In this document: in pieces, positions 1-7,662 of the stretch | How positions within the stretch are numbered: the first letter of the stretch is position 1 | How the letters are laid out: each line of letters starts with the position of its first letter | Assembly: GCA_964457455.1 (NCBI GenBank) | Contig: CAYWJN010000031.1 | Location: forward strand, 1-26,034 | From: JABMPU01 sp964457455 | GTDB taxonomy: Bacteria > Cloacimonadota > Cloacimonadia > Cloacimonadales > TCS61 | Direction of reading: 5' to 3' | DNA: 26,034 bases | The notes under the pieces: model-generated | Seen by the model: the letters and a program-made list of their open reading frames with translations, nothing else | Databases searched by the model: none | What the model was told of the DNA's origin: nothing | Made by a program: the position numbers and the translations under genes

Positions 1-357
1 TATTTTGTTGCGGATAATCATTACCATTTACTTATGAATTCAGAAAATAGTGCCGGTAAATTATCAAGAATTATTGCTGATATTCATCGTTTTACAGCAA
101 TTACCATTAATAAGATGGATAACCTTTCCGGAAGACAGGTTTGGTATCAATACTGGGATACAGTGATAACCTCAAATAATTCTTTTTATGCCAGGTTTAA
201 TTATATTCATTATAATCCAGTAAAACATGGTTATGTTATAAAGAGCGAAGATTATAAATTTTGTAGTTATAAAGATTATTTTGAAAAGGATGAAAATGAA
301 ATGCTCTTTTTAATGAAGAAATACAAATTTGATAAAGTAAAAGTGAGTGAACCATAA
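1..357 (+). CDS. REP-associated tyrosine transposase (RAYT, Y1_Tnp/HUH type), 5' end outside the window
   Basis: The reading frame is open from base 1, so this is the C-terminal 118 residues of a gene that begins upstream. It shows the HUH motif NHYHLL near its start and the RAYT tail YIHYNPVKHGYV followed by a CSYKDYF stretch. RAYTs are single-strand DNA transposases of the IS200/IS605 superfamily that act on REP palindromes. A REP unit starts 7 nt after the stop codon, as expected for a RAYT with its substrate. A second, broken copy lies at 17901-18564; the two align without gaps over 453 bp including the REP. The N-terminus and part of the active site cannot be judged here. Family assignment is firm; activity is unknown. 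Confidence 0.85.
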   Translation, partial: YFVADNHYHLLMNSENSAGKLSRIIADIHRFTAITINKMDNLSGRQVWYQYWDTVITSNNSFYARFNYIHYNPVKHGYVIKSEDYKFCSYKDYFEKDENEMLFLMKKYKFDKVKVSEP

Positions 358-364
358 TTTTATA

Positions 365-450
365 TGGAGTCGGCGAGTCCCTCGCCGGTATGGAGTGTGA
401 CGAGTCTCTCGTCACAAATGCATAAAAAGCCGAGGGACTCGGCTACTCCA
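365..450. repeat. REP-type palindromic unit, 86 bp (copy a)
   Basis: The unit is bounded by TGGAGT and ACTCCA and holds three short hairpins: CGGCGA/TCGCCG, GTGACGAG/CTCGTCAC and GCCGAG/CTCGGC. It starts 7 nt after the RAYT stop codon and ends right before the AAAGGAG ribosome-binding site of the next gene. It is identical to copy e (18572-18657). The open frame running through it into the Kelch gene is a by-product. Confidence 0.85.
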
Positions 451-462
451 AAAGGAGTTATC

Positions 463-2775
463 ATGAAAAAGATATTTTTTGCTTTAACCGTATTTTTCCT
501 TCTATTCTCCTCCGTTTGTTTGGTAGGAGATATGTGGGAACCGACCGGTTCTCTAAATCCAGGCCACTCTGAATTCCCTTCAATAACTCTTGATGATGGT
601 CGAGTATTAATTGCGGGAGGATTTATTGGTTGTTACGAAACTTCTTCCTGTGCAATATATGACCCAATAACTGGCGAATGGGTAGCAACTGATTCAATGA
701 GTTATGCCGCTTCTAATTTTACCTTAACAAAATTACCTGATGGAAAAATATTGGCTATATATAGTGCATTCTCTGAGGTATTTAACCCAATAACAGAAAT
801 GTGGGAGGGACTGACAACATTGAATTTTTCTAGACATTATCACGCAGCTATTTTACTTCAAAATGGAAAAGTTTTGGTTGTTGGCGGTGATAATACCAAC
901 AATTATAAGGGTTGCGAGTTGTATGATTACACGACCAATGAATGGACATTAACTGGCTTTTGCTTTTATCCAAAACTTTGGCATACTTTAGAACTACTCA
1001 CTGACGGACGAGTAATGGCAATCGGTGGCGGAAATGCTAATTATCAGTATTGTGAAATTTACGATTACAATACTGGAATTTGGTCTGAAATTGCACCCCT
1101 TAATGATCCTCGATATGGCCATACATCTCATTCACAGAGTAATGGAGATGTTATGGTAATAGCCGGAACTAATGGGAATATTTTTCTAAAATCCTGTGAA
1201 ATTCACAATTTCCAAATGAATCAATGGACTTATGCGGACTCTTTAGAAAATAGTAGAGTCGGGCACTGCTCCGAATCTTTATTGAATCGTAAAACCCTAG
1301 TAATGAGCGGACAAGGTGAAATTGGTAGTGGATCTGCATATTCCTGTGAAATATACAATCCTTTAACAAATGAATGGGAAACTGCTGCTTCGCTGACTGG
1401 CTCAAAAACTAACGGCTCTTCAGAGACTTTGGAAGATGAACGAGTTTTGGCTATCGGACAATACATTTGCGAAACCTACACATGGAATTACACTCCTCAG
1501 GTCAGTCAGCCACAAACCCTAAGTGGCCTAAACGAGGCCATAGTAGGGGAAGTCCTAACCTTTTCCGTCATCACTTCTGAGCCCGATAACGACAGCCTCT
1601 CTGTGCACATTGATTGGGGTAATGGTGAATTTAGTGAATGGACTGAACTCGTTGTTTCTGGCACCACGCTAGAATTCTCCTATTCCTGGACTGAACCTGG
1701 TATATACCAAGTCCGCGCTCAAACAGCCGACCAATGGTTCTTTCTCAACGAGGAATGCCATAATTCTCTGTCCAACTGGACTAATCCTGTAATTTTAACC
1801 ATATTCGGAATCCCACAAATTGAAGTTTCAACAGAACCTTTAGATTTTGGCACTGTGTATATCGGAGAAGACAGCTTGCTCACCCTCACGGTTTCAAATT
1901 TAGGAAATGGAACTCTAACCGCAAACGCTTACACCAACACAGACGAATATTCAGTAAGTCATTGTCCTTTCAGTATAGAACCCGGAGAAACCCTGAATGT
2001 TGAAATTACTTTTACTCCCAGTTATGAGGGAGTCATCATAGACACTCTGACAATTTTGAGTAATGACCCTGAAAACCCGGAGATTCAAATTGAACTGGTT
2101 GGTGAAGGAGAATTGGGAATTCCACAAATTTCCGTTTCAACAGATTCTTTAAATTTTGGCTCTGTATTCATTGGCTCAGACAGCTTACTCGCATTATCAG
2201 TATCAAATATCGGATATGGAATTTTAGCAGCAAATGCTCACACAAATACGGACGAATATTCAGTAAGTCCTTCAAGTTTTAATTTGGAGCCCGGATCTAT
2301 CCAAAGGATTAACGTTACTTTCGCTCCAACTTATGAAGGCATAATTACAGACACCCTAACTATTCTTAGTAATGACCCTGAAAACCCGGAAGTGGAAATT
2401 TTCTTAATTGGCGAAGGACAAATACAGGTTTCTACTGAAAATTACGAATTACAAATTACTAATTACGAATTAGGAAATCATCCCAATCCCTTTAATCCTG
2501 CTACAATTATTTATTTCAACGCAGAGAACGCTGAGAACGCAGAGATTGTGATTTATAATATCAAGGGGCAAAAGATAAGGATTTTGGGAAATTTGGAGTC
2601 GGAGAGTCTCTCGCCGTATTATGCCGACGGAGTCGGCTACTCCAAAAAAAGCTACTCCATATCCTGGAACGGAAAAGATGATAAAAATCACCCTGTTGGA
2701 AGTGGAATTTATTTTTACCGATTATTGGTCGATGGTAAATTTAAAGCAAGTAAGAAAATGCTGCTTTTGAAATAA
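463..2775 (+). CDS. Secreted Kelch-repeat protein with PKD-like, two choice-of-anchor D domains and FlgD-like C-terminal domain
   Basis: The start at 463 is chosen because AAAGGAG lies just upstream and a signal peptide (MKKIFFALTVFFLLFSSV) follows; an earlier in-frame ATG at 364 lies in the REP repeat. The protein has 770 residues. Residues about 21-345 are a Kelch/galactose-oxidase-like propeller with recurrent blades such as GKVLVVGGD and GRVMAIGGG. A PKD/Ig-like domain (about 350-445) follows, then two copies of an ASPM/Hydin-like (choice-of-anchor D) domain at about 450-550 and 553-650, each with ILSNDPENPE. The end (about 668-770) is the FlgD-like domain used for secretion or anchoring in FCB bacteria: HPNPFNPATIIYF, IYNIKGQKI, GSGIYFYRL. 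The region before and inside this last domain is full of repeats: a heptamer tract, a nonamer tract and an in-frame REP. Likely exported or surface-bound; ligand unknown. Confidence 0.88.
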   Translation: MKKIFFALTVFFLLFSSVCLVGDMWEPTGSLNPGHSEFPSITLDDGRVLIAGGFIGCYETSSCAIYDPITGEWVATDSMSYAASNFTLTKLPDGKILAIYSAFSEVFNPITEMWEGLTTLNFSRHYHAAILLQNGKVLVVGGDNTNNYKGCELYDYTTNEWTLTGFCFYPKLWHTLELLTDGRVMAIGGGNANYQYCEIYDYNTGIWSEIAPLNDPRYGHTSHSQSNGDVMVIAGTNGNIFLKSCEIHNFQMNQWTYADSLENSRVGHCSESLLNRKTLVMSGQGEIGSGSAYSCEIYNPLTNEWETAASLTGSKTNGSSETLEDERVLAIGQYICETYTWNYTPQVSQPQTLSGLNEAIVGEVLTFSVITSEPDNDSLSVHIDWGNGEFSEWTELVVSGTTLEFSYSWTEPGIYQVRAQTADQWFFLNEECHNSLSNWTNPVILTIFGIPQIEVSTEPLDFGTVYIGEDSLLTLTVSNLGNGTLTANAYTNTDEYSVSHCPFSIEPGETLNVEITFTPSYEGVIIDTLTILSNDPENPEIQIELVGEGELGIPQISVSTDSLNFGSVFIGSDSLLALSVSNIGYGILAANAHTNTDEYSVSPSSFNLEPGSIQRINVTFAPTYEGIITDTLTILSNDPENPEVEIFLIGEGQIQVSTENYELQITNYELGNHPNPFNPATIIYFNAENAENAEIVIYNIKGQKIRILGNLESESLSPYYADGVGYSKKSYSISWNGKDDKNHPVGSGIYFYRLLVDGKFKASKKMLLLK
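2441..2475. repeat. Heptamer tandem repeat (ATTACNA) inside the Kelch gene
   Basis: Five consecutive 7-bp units read ATTACGA, ATTACAA, ATTACTA, ATTACGA, ATTAGGA. They encode the NYELQITNYEL linker just before the FlgD-like domain. Because 7 is not a multiple of 3, loss or gain of one unit would shift the frame and remove the C-terminal domain. A related ATTATGA tract lies at 14501-14552. Confidence 0.8.
2521..2547. repeat. Nonamer tandem repeat inside the Kelch gene
   Basis: Three 9-bp units, GCAGAGAAC, GCTGAGAAC and GCAGAGATT, encode a repeated A-E-N segment in the FlgD-like domain. The period keeps the reading frame. Confidence 0.75.
2594..2644. repeat. REP-type palindromic unit inside a coding region, 51 bp (copy b)
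   Basis: It has the same TGGAGT/ACTCCA ends and GAGTC/TCGCCG core as the intergenic units but is shortened to 51 bp, exactly 17 codons. It is translated in the Kelch protein as a loop containing ESLSPYYADGVGYS, between two predicted strands of the FlgD-like domain. Confidence 0.8.
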
Positions 2776-2782
2776 TTTGATT

Positions 2783-2865
2783 TGGAGTCGGCGAGTCCCT
2801 CGCCGTTTTGGAATCGGTGACTCCGTCGCCGAAAAAGATTAAAGCCGAGGGACTCGGCTACTCCA
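2783..2865. repeat. REP-type palindromic unit, 83 bp (copy c)
   Basis: It begins 7 nt after the Kelch stop codon. It has TGGAGT/ACTCCA ends and hairpins CGGCGA/TCGCCG, CGGTGA/CCGTCGCCG-like and GCCGAG/CTCGGC. It may act as a transcript end or 3' stabiliser; this is inference. Confidence 0.83.
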
Positions 2866-2951
2866 AATAAGAATAAAACAAATAATCTTACCAATAAGAA
2901 TATCTAAACTTAATATAATTAATACAAATATTAAATTAATTAATTTTGTTC

Positions 2952-2977
2952 TTGACAATATTAATATTGAATATAAT
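2952..2977 (+). promoter_or_regulatory. Candidate promoter of the DUF2089-DUF4097 operon
   Basis: TTGACA at 2952-2957 and TATAAT at 2972-2977 are perfect consensus hexamers, but the spacer is only 14 nt. They lie 25-51 nt before the start codon at 3003. The short spacer is unusual and lowers confidence that both hexamers serve the same polymerase. Confidence 0.45.
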
Positions 2978-3002
2978 TTCGCTCCAGAATTTGGAGGTAA
3001 AA

Positions 3003-3368
3003 ATGAATAAGCGTTTAAAACAATGTCCGGTGTGCAATTCTACTTTGGAAATAGTAGAATATCGCTGCCCCAACTGCGAGACTTCAATCAAAGGTAAATT
3101 CGGAGTGGGAGATTTTGCAGCTCTTACTCCTGCACAACAAGAGTTCGTGAAGGTTTTCGTTTGTTGTCAGGGCAATATTAAAGAGGTGGAGAAAATCCTG
3201 AAAATATCCTATCCTACAGTGAAAAACAAATTAGCAGATGTTACTGCAATTCTCTGTCCATCCAAAAAACAGGAAAGAACAGTGATTTCCGAAGACATCC
3301 TGGCTGAGATTGAGAAGGGAAATCTCACTGTGGATGAAGCAATCTTAAAAATTGAACAAAGGAGTTAA
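3003..3368 (+). CDS. DUF2089-family zinc-ribbon/HTH regulator
   Basis: The start at 3003 follows TTGGAGG; an in-frame ATG at 2946 sits upstream of the promoter hexamers and is rejected. The product has 121 residues. Residues 8-25 hold a zinc ribbon with C8xxC11 and C22xxC25. Residues about 35-85 match the DUF2089 helix-turn-helix region, including GNIKEVEKILKISYPTVKNKL, a typical DNA-reading helix signature. Residues about 95-118 carry a small helical module (EKGNLTVDEA) also seen in the two following proteins. The stop codon is 2 nt before the DUF4097 start, so the genes are almost certainly co-transcribed. DUF2089 proteins commonly sit next to DUF4097 genes and are presumed to regulate them; the signal sensed is unknown. 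Confidence 0.85.
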   Translation: MNKRLKQCPVCNSTLEIVEYRCPNCETSIKGKFGVGDFAALTPAQQEFVKVFVCCQGNIKEVEKILKISYPTVKNKLADVTAILCPSKKQERTVISEDILAEIEKGNLTVDEAILKIEQRS

Positions 3369-3370
3369 CC

Positions 3371-4705
3371 ATGATTAAAATCGACAAAAAGTATGAATTT
3401 GAAACAAAAAGCAACCTGAAGGTAGAATTTTACTCGAAAAATCTATCTTTAGAGGTAATCGGTTGGGAAAATGAAACCTCAGAATTTGAGGTAAAATTCG
3501 AACTTGAAAAAGCTGGAAACAAAGATATTAAAATTGAAAAGATCGTAGAAACAGATTTCAATTCAAAAGAAAATAAGTTAAATATCAAAATCGCTGTGCC
3601 AAAGGATGTGGAGATAAAACATTCGGAATTAATTTTGAAAGTCCCCACTCTCACAGAAATCAATTCAGAAATAAAAAACGGGGCTATTTCAGTTCGGAAC
3701 TTATTTGGAGATCAGAACTTGAATGCTGAGAATGGAGCTATCAAGCTGGATCATGTGAATGGAAATATGATTTGTAAGACTGAAAATGGAGCAACTAAAA
3801 TCATCGAATGTAAGGGTGATGCAGATATTTTCACTGAAAACGGTGCGATTAAAATGATTAAATGTGATGGAAATTTGAAACTGAAATCCAAAAATGGAGC
3901 GATAAAATTAGTTGATTCTAAAGGCACTTTAACACTCGAACATAAAAATGGTATGATTCGGATTTTGGATGCAGGATTCGTACAAGCGGAAATAATAAAT
4001 GAAAATGGCGGAATCTATTATGAATTCAATCCAATAGAAAAAGGGAATTTCAGGTTTGAGAATAATAATGGCAAAGTTCACCTTGTTATTCCTGAGGAAA
4101 TTCCATATAAGATCGAAGCACAAAACAGGATGGGAAAATTTCATGTTGGACTGCAGGGAAATTATGAACGTCATCAGGAAGGAAATGAGCAAATTCTTAA
4201 AATGATAAAAGGTTCAGGAAACGTGAAAATCTCGGCAAAAAATCGGATGGGAAGCATTCTGCTGCTCAATTCCAAAGGTAAAGCAAAAAGTTTCAATTTC
4301 AGTTTTGTTGGAGATATCTTCGATAAGACCCTAGATAAGATTCCCGAAGAATATCGCGACCAAGCGCGAAAGGGTTTTAATAAGGCAAAAGCAAAATTAA
4401 TAAAAATTAATGTGCCAGATATAAACTCGATTGTTTCTGAGGTAATAACTGATATGCAGCATGAATTCCAAAATGTACAGGATACGTTTTCCTATGATGA
4501 ATTCAAAGAAAAAGCCGGCGAAGAAATTGCCAAAGTGATAGATAAGGTAAAAGAAAAAGTGCAGAAAAAAGAACTTTCCGAGCAGGAGAAGGAAATGGTG
4601 AATGAGCGAAGTCGGTTGAAAATTCTGCAAATGCTTCAGGATGGAAAGCTCACAGCAGATGAAGCTGAAAGATTGATAAAGGCGATGGAGAAACAAAATG
4701 GATGA
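3371..4705 (+). CDS. DUF4097-family beta-strand repeat protein with C-terminal SHOCT-like module
   Basis: A GGAG site at 3361-3364 supports this start. The 444-residue product has no signal peptide. Residues about 95-300 form a repetitive beta structure marked by about eight N-G-x-(I/V) turns spaced some 20 residues apart (KNGAISV, ENGAIKL, ENGATKI, ENGAIKM, KNGAIKL, KNGMIRI, ENGGIYY, NNGKVHL), the DUF4097 adhesin-like fold. A charged helical region follows (about 310-400). Residues about 408-440 form a SHOCT-like helical module (LQDGKLTADEAERLI). Related proteins (YvlB, LiaX) belong to envelope-stress systems of Firmicutes. The gene overlaps the next one by 8 bp, pointing to translational coupling. 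Role in envelope stress is inferred from family, not shown here. Confidence 0.8.
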   Translation: MIKIDKKYEFETKSNLKVEFYSKNLSLEVIGWENETSEFEVKFELEKAGNKDIKIEKIVETDFNSKENKLNIKIAVPKDVEIKHSELILKVPTLTEINSEIKNGAISVRNLFGDQNLNAENGAIKLDHVNGNMICKTENGATKIIECKGDADIFTENGAIKMIKCDGNLKLKSKNGAIKLVDSKGTLTLEHKNGMIRILDAGFVQAEIINENGGIYYEFNPIEKGNFRFENNNGKVHLVIPEEIPYKIEAQNRMGKFHVGLQGNYERHQEGNEQILKMIKGSGNVKISAKNRMGSILLLNSKGKAKSFNFSFVGDIFDKTLDKIPEEYRDQARKGFNKAKAKLIKINVPDINSIVSEVITDMQHEFQNVQDTFSYDEFKEKAGEEIAKVIDKVKEKVQKKELSEQEKEMVNERSRLKILQMLQDGKLTADEAERLIKAMEKQNG

Positions 4706-5084
4706 AAAACGGAAAATAATTGATCTGGTTTCGCAAGGCAAAATTTCTGCTGAAGAAGCAGCTAAACTTTTACAAGCTCTCATTCCAAAAACACAAGTTA
4801 TCAAAAAAGGAAAAAGACTGGTTTTACAGGTGAAAAAAGAAGATTCTGAAAAACCGAAAGTCAACCTATCCATACCATTAAATCTGGCAAAAATTGGTAT
4901 AAGTTTTTTATCTAAGAATGGCAAAATAAATGCTTCTTTCGGGAATTCCAATTTTGATTTTTCATCAATTAACTGGAAAGAGATAATTGAAATGGCAACT
5001 TCAGGTGAGATTGGAGAGCTTTTTTACCTGGAAGTTGAGGAAGATGACAGCTCGATCACAACTATTAGAGTTTTTGTTGAGTAA
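4698..5084 (+). CDS. Small protein with N-terminal SHOCT-like module (YvlB N-terminus-like)
   Basis: The start codon overlaps the DUF4097 stop region (8 bp), with GGAG at 4685-4688. The product has 128 residues, no signal peptide and no membrane segment. Residues 1-28 (VSQGKISAEEAAKLLQAL) match the module found at the N-terminus of YvlB/LiaX-type proteins and at the C-termini of the two upstream gene products. The remaining 100 residues include a basic strand pair (KKGKRLVLQVKKE) and an acidic tail; I do not recognise them as a named domain. The gene order suggests it works with the DUF4097 protein, perhaps docking through the shared module. Confidence 0.7.
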   Translation: MDEKRKIIDLVSQGKISAEEAAKLLQALIPKTQVIKKGKRLVLQVKKEDSEKPKVNLSIPLNLAKIGISFLSKNGKINASFGNSNFDFSSINWKEIIEMATSGEIGELFYLEVEEDDSSITTIRVFVE

Positions 5085-5112
5085 ATTTATTTTTTACTCT
5101 CGGATACAGATA

Positions 5113-5164
5113 AACCCTGAAAAAGTCTCTTTCAAACATTCATACATTTGACTCTTTCAGGGTT
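5113..5164. terminator. Inverted repeat after the DUF4097 operon
   Basis: Arms 5113-5127 and 5150-5164 pair at 14 of 15 positions (AACCCTGAAAAAGTC with GACTCTTTCAGGGTT). It lies 28 nt after the last stop of the operon and is a plausible transcript end, although no clear U-tract follows. The rest of 5085-5555 holds the heptamer tract, a second inverted repeat and a CTTGACA motif, and no convincing gene. Confidence 0.45.
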
Positions 5165-5204
5165 CAGGGTTCAGGGTTCAAGGTTCTGGGTTCTGGGTTC
5201 TGGG
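5156..5204. repeat. Heptamer tandem repeat (TTCAGGG/TTCTGGG)
   Basis: Seven back-to-back 7-bp units: three TTCAGGG, one TTCAAGG and three TTCTGGG. It is the third period-7 tract of the window (with 2441-2475 and 14501-14552). Confidence 0.85.
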
Positions 5205-5428
5205 TTGGGATGAAACCTTGAAAGTGCTAAGCACGAAGAAGTTTTCTGAAAGAAGCATTTTCAAGGATATTTTTCGCTTTCGAGAAACTTTCCGAATCTC
5301 AGTCTTCGCTTCGCTTCAGGCTACGTTACACTACGCCCAGACAAGACACCCGGACAGGTTGACAGGAAGAATTCTTTTTCGGAAGCTTCGGAAGGGACAT
5401 AATATTGAATAGTCTTTAATTAACCTTG

Positions 5429-5481
5429 AACTTTGAAAAGGTTCAGCAAGAAGAAAAAAACTTTTAAACCTTTTCAAAGTT
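5429..5481. repeat. Perfect 15-bp inverted repeat upstream of the EnvC-like gene
   Basis: AACTTTGAAAAGGTT (5429-5443) and its exact reverse complement (5467-5481) flank a 23-nt A-rich loop. It could form a strong hairpin or be a small palindromic repeat; it sits before the TTGACA at 5501. Confidence 0.7.
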
Positions 5482-5500
5482 TGCAATGCAAACAATAATC

Positions 5501-5506
5501 TTGACA
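5501..5506 (+). promoter_or_regulatory. TTGACA -35-like hexamer before the EnvC-like gene
   Basis: The hexamer lies 50 nt upstream of the start codon and within the longer motif CTTGACA that recurs before several genes here. No good -10 box is visible at normal spacing. Confidence 0.3.
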
Positions 5507-5555
5507 CAAATCTTACTAAAATTCATTCGAAGAAAAGAATGTTTTGAGGGATTTA

Positions 5556-6698
5556 ATGAAGAGAATTATTTTTGCTTTTATTATTAGTTTGATATTTATA
5601 ATTTCTTCTGCTCAGAATTTAGATGAAAAAAAAGAGCATCTTGAAGAGCTGAAAGATCAGATTGAAACTCAAACAGAAATAATCAAAAAAACTGAACAAG
5701 ACAAAATAAAGACTGAAAAAGACCGCGATAAATTTGAAGATAAAAAGAAAGATGCAGATTCCAAAATAAAAAAATTACAAAATACTCAAAACGAAGCAAA
5801 AAGAGAAGTTGAAAGAAACAAAACAGACCTGAATATAACTGGAGAAAAATTATCTCAAAATAAAACGAAATCAGAAATATTTGATTTCTTATGTGAGCTG
5901 GAATTTAATAAATTATATGAAGCTCATTTCAAAGGAATGATATCTCCTGAATATGAAATTGACAGCAAACTATTTTCATCATTGATTTTACAGACAACAA
6001 AAGAGAAAGAAGAATATGATAAACAGGTTTCCAAATTTGATAGAATAAAAACAAATTTAGAGAAAAAGCAGAAAAAAGATGAGAAATATTACCTGGATGT
6101 TAAATGGTCTAAAACTGTTACGCAGAAAAAGAAAAAGCAATATTCCCAAAAAATAGATGAATTAGGGCGTGATATTGTGATGCTGCAAGAAGAAAAAAAA
6201 GCTGCTGAAAAATGGAAATTTGAACTGGAAAGAGAAGCAAAAGCTCTGGATGATTTGATAGCAAAATTGCAGGCAGAAATTGTAGCTCCGGATTATTCAT
6301 TCCAATTCTCCACTCCCAGATTAATCTGGCCTGTAAAAGGAAAAATTTTGAAACATTTCGGAGAACAGAAAAGCGATTCTTATAATGTTACGATCTTTAA
6401 TAATGGAATCGATATTGGAGTGGATAAAGGTGCTGAAGTTGTGTGTGTGGAAGAAGGAGTTGTTGCCTTTGCAGAGCGTTATGGAAATTCAGGTAAAATG
6501 GTGATTATTGACCATAAAAACGGATTTTTCTCTTTGTATTCTCATAACAGCGTTTTACTGGTTTCCAAAGGTGATAATGTAAACAAAAATCAGGTGATTG
6601 CTCTTTCCGGTTCTACCGGTTTGGTGGAGCAGCCGGTTTTACATTTTGAACTGAGAAAAAGAGGAACTCCGGTAAATCCTCTGGAATACCTGGAGTGA
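5556..6698 (+). CDS. EnvC-like M23 (LytM) peptidoglycan hydrolase activator
   Basis: The start at 5556 follows GAGGG with good spacing and opens a signal peptide (MKRIIFAFIISLIFIISSAQ); a TTG 12 nt earlier is in frame but less likely. The product has 380 residues. Residues about 25-245 are a long charged coiled coil and residues about 260-378 an M23 domain, the same order as EnvC, which works in the periplasm to switch on cell-separation amidases. The metal-site motif H-x-G-x-D is replaced by N282-N-G-I-D286 and the H-x-H motif by V361-L-H363, while YSH (H330) is kept. Two of the usual His residues are thus absent, so the domain is probably not catalytic, as in EnvC. No partner amidase is in the window. 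Confidence 0.85.
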   Translation: MKRIIFAFIISLIFIISSAQNLDEKKEHLEELKDQIETQTEIIKKTEQDKIKTEKDRDKFEDKKKDADSKIKKLQNTQNEAKREVERNKTDLNITGEKLSQNKTKSEIFDFLCELEFNKLYEAHFKGMISPEYEIDSKLFSSLILQTTKEKEEYDKQVSKFDRIKTNLEKKQKKDEKYYLDVKWSKTVTQKKKKQYSQKIDELGRDIVMLQEEKKAAEKWKFELEREAKALDDLIAKLQAEIVAPDYSFQFSTPRLIWPVKGKILKHFGEQKSDSYNVTIFNNGIDIGVDKGAEVVCVEEGVVAFAERYGNSGKMVIIDHKNGFFSLYSHNSVLLVSKGDNVNKNQVIALSGSTGLVEQPVLHFELRKRGTPVNPLEYLE

Positions 6699-6740
6699 TG
6701 GAAGTATAGCGTTTCTAAAATAACTTAGCAGTTAAAGAAA

Positions 6741-6885
6741 ATTACAAACAACAAATCCCAAAAAACAAATAAATTCCAAATACAAATGATGAAAAAAACA
6801 AACAAACAGATGCTTTAATTTGTTTTGAATTTGAAATTTTGATCATTGTTTTTTATTTGTAATTTGTGTTTTGGATTTTGATATT
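6741..6885. repeat. Long imperfect inverted repeat
   Basis: A left arm around 6751-6790 (AAATCCCAAAAAACAAATAA) and a right arm around 6841-6880 are imperfect reverse complements, giving a long A/T-rich hairpin between two convergent genes. It may end transcription from both sides or be a small non-autonomous repeat. Confidence 0.5.
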
Positions 6886-6972
6886 TTATTAGTCACTACT
6901 CGTCGGGACTAATTAGCCATTTAATTAAGTATTTTCACGACAACTTGTTGGTAAGTTTGAAATCTTAAAAGA

Positions 6973-7467
6973 CTACTTTATTTCTTCGAACTCACCCAAT
7001 TTTTTATTCTTTCTAACTTCATCCCAAAGGAAATATCTGCCGTTCATGGCAATGTAAATCCCCGCAGGAAGCGTCTGGACAAACGCTATCGCACTACCAA
7101 GATTGAAAAGACCGTCTGAACTTCCAAAAGTATACGGTACCATTGCACCGGTTATCACAATGGTTTTATTCTCCACAATTTCTGCTATTATCCTGGCAGT
7201 ATCAACCATTGTGTCGGTTCCATGTGTAACAACTATCCTGTTTTCCTTTGCATTCCTGCAATTCTTGGCAATGGTTTCTCTATCGTCTTCGCTAATCTCA
7301 TTGCTGTCCACCATCATCAGAGTTCTGATGTTGACACTTAACCTTGACCTTCCCAGTTTAAGCATCTTGGGAACATGAGATTCAGAGAAATAGAGCTCAC
7401 CTGTAATTTCGTTATATTCTTTATCAAACGTCCCACCGGTTATAATTATCCTTATTGAATCCTTCAT
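6973..7467 (-). CDS. Short asparaginase-domain protein (N-terminal domain only)
   Basis: The start follows GAGG on the minus strand. The 164-residue product matches the N-terminal half of type I/II L-asparaginases: ITGGTFD with the nucleophile-type Thr13, THGTDTM at 81-87 with Thr84-Asp85, and ITGAMVP at 105-111. Full asparaginases have about 330 residues; the C-terminal domain is absent and no remnant is visible downstream, where the repeat at 6741-6885 begins. Single-domain proteins of this size are found in many bacteria, so it may be a natural short family rather than a broken gene. Whether it hydrolyses asparagine is uncertain. It is the last gene of the minus-strand block. Confidence 0.75.
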   Translation of the reverse strand: MKDSIRIIITGGTFDKEYNEITGELYFSESHVPKMLKLGRSRLSVNIRTLMMVDSNEISEDDRETIAKNCRNAKENRIVVTHGTDTMVDTARIIAEIVENKTIVITGAMVPYTFGSSDGLFNLGSAIAFVQTLPAGIYIAMNGRYFLWDEVRKNKKLGEFEEIK

Positions 7468-7662
7468 AATTTTTCCTCATTCAATAAATCTTTACTTTTT
7501 TTTATTTGTGAATTTTTCTTTTTGGATGGAATATTTTGTCAATTGAAATTATTATGCGAGCATCCCAATGAAAAAAATAATAAATTCGGTTGGTTTAAAT
7601 AAACATTTACGCAAATAGTATAATAGACTTTCGAATATTCATTTCAATTTTTTTCTATTTTA

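Noticed and set aside
364..462. In-frame upstream extension of the Kelch gene from an ATG at 364
   Set aside because: It translates the REP repeat; a ribosome-binding site and signal peptide place the start at 463.
5218..5412. 64-codon open frame between the DUF4097 operon and the EnvC-like gene
   Set aside because: No ribosome-binding site or family resemblance, and it lies in repeat-rich intergenic DNA.
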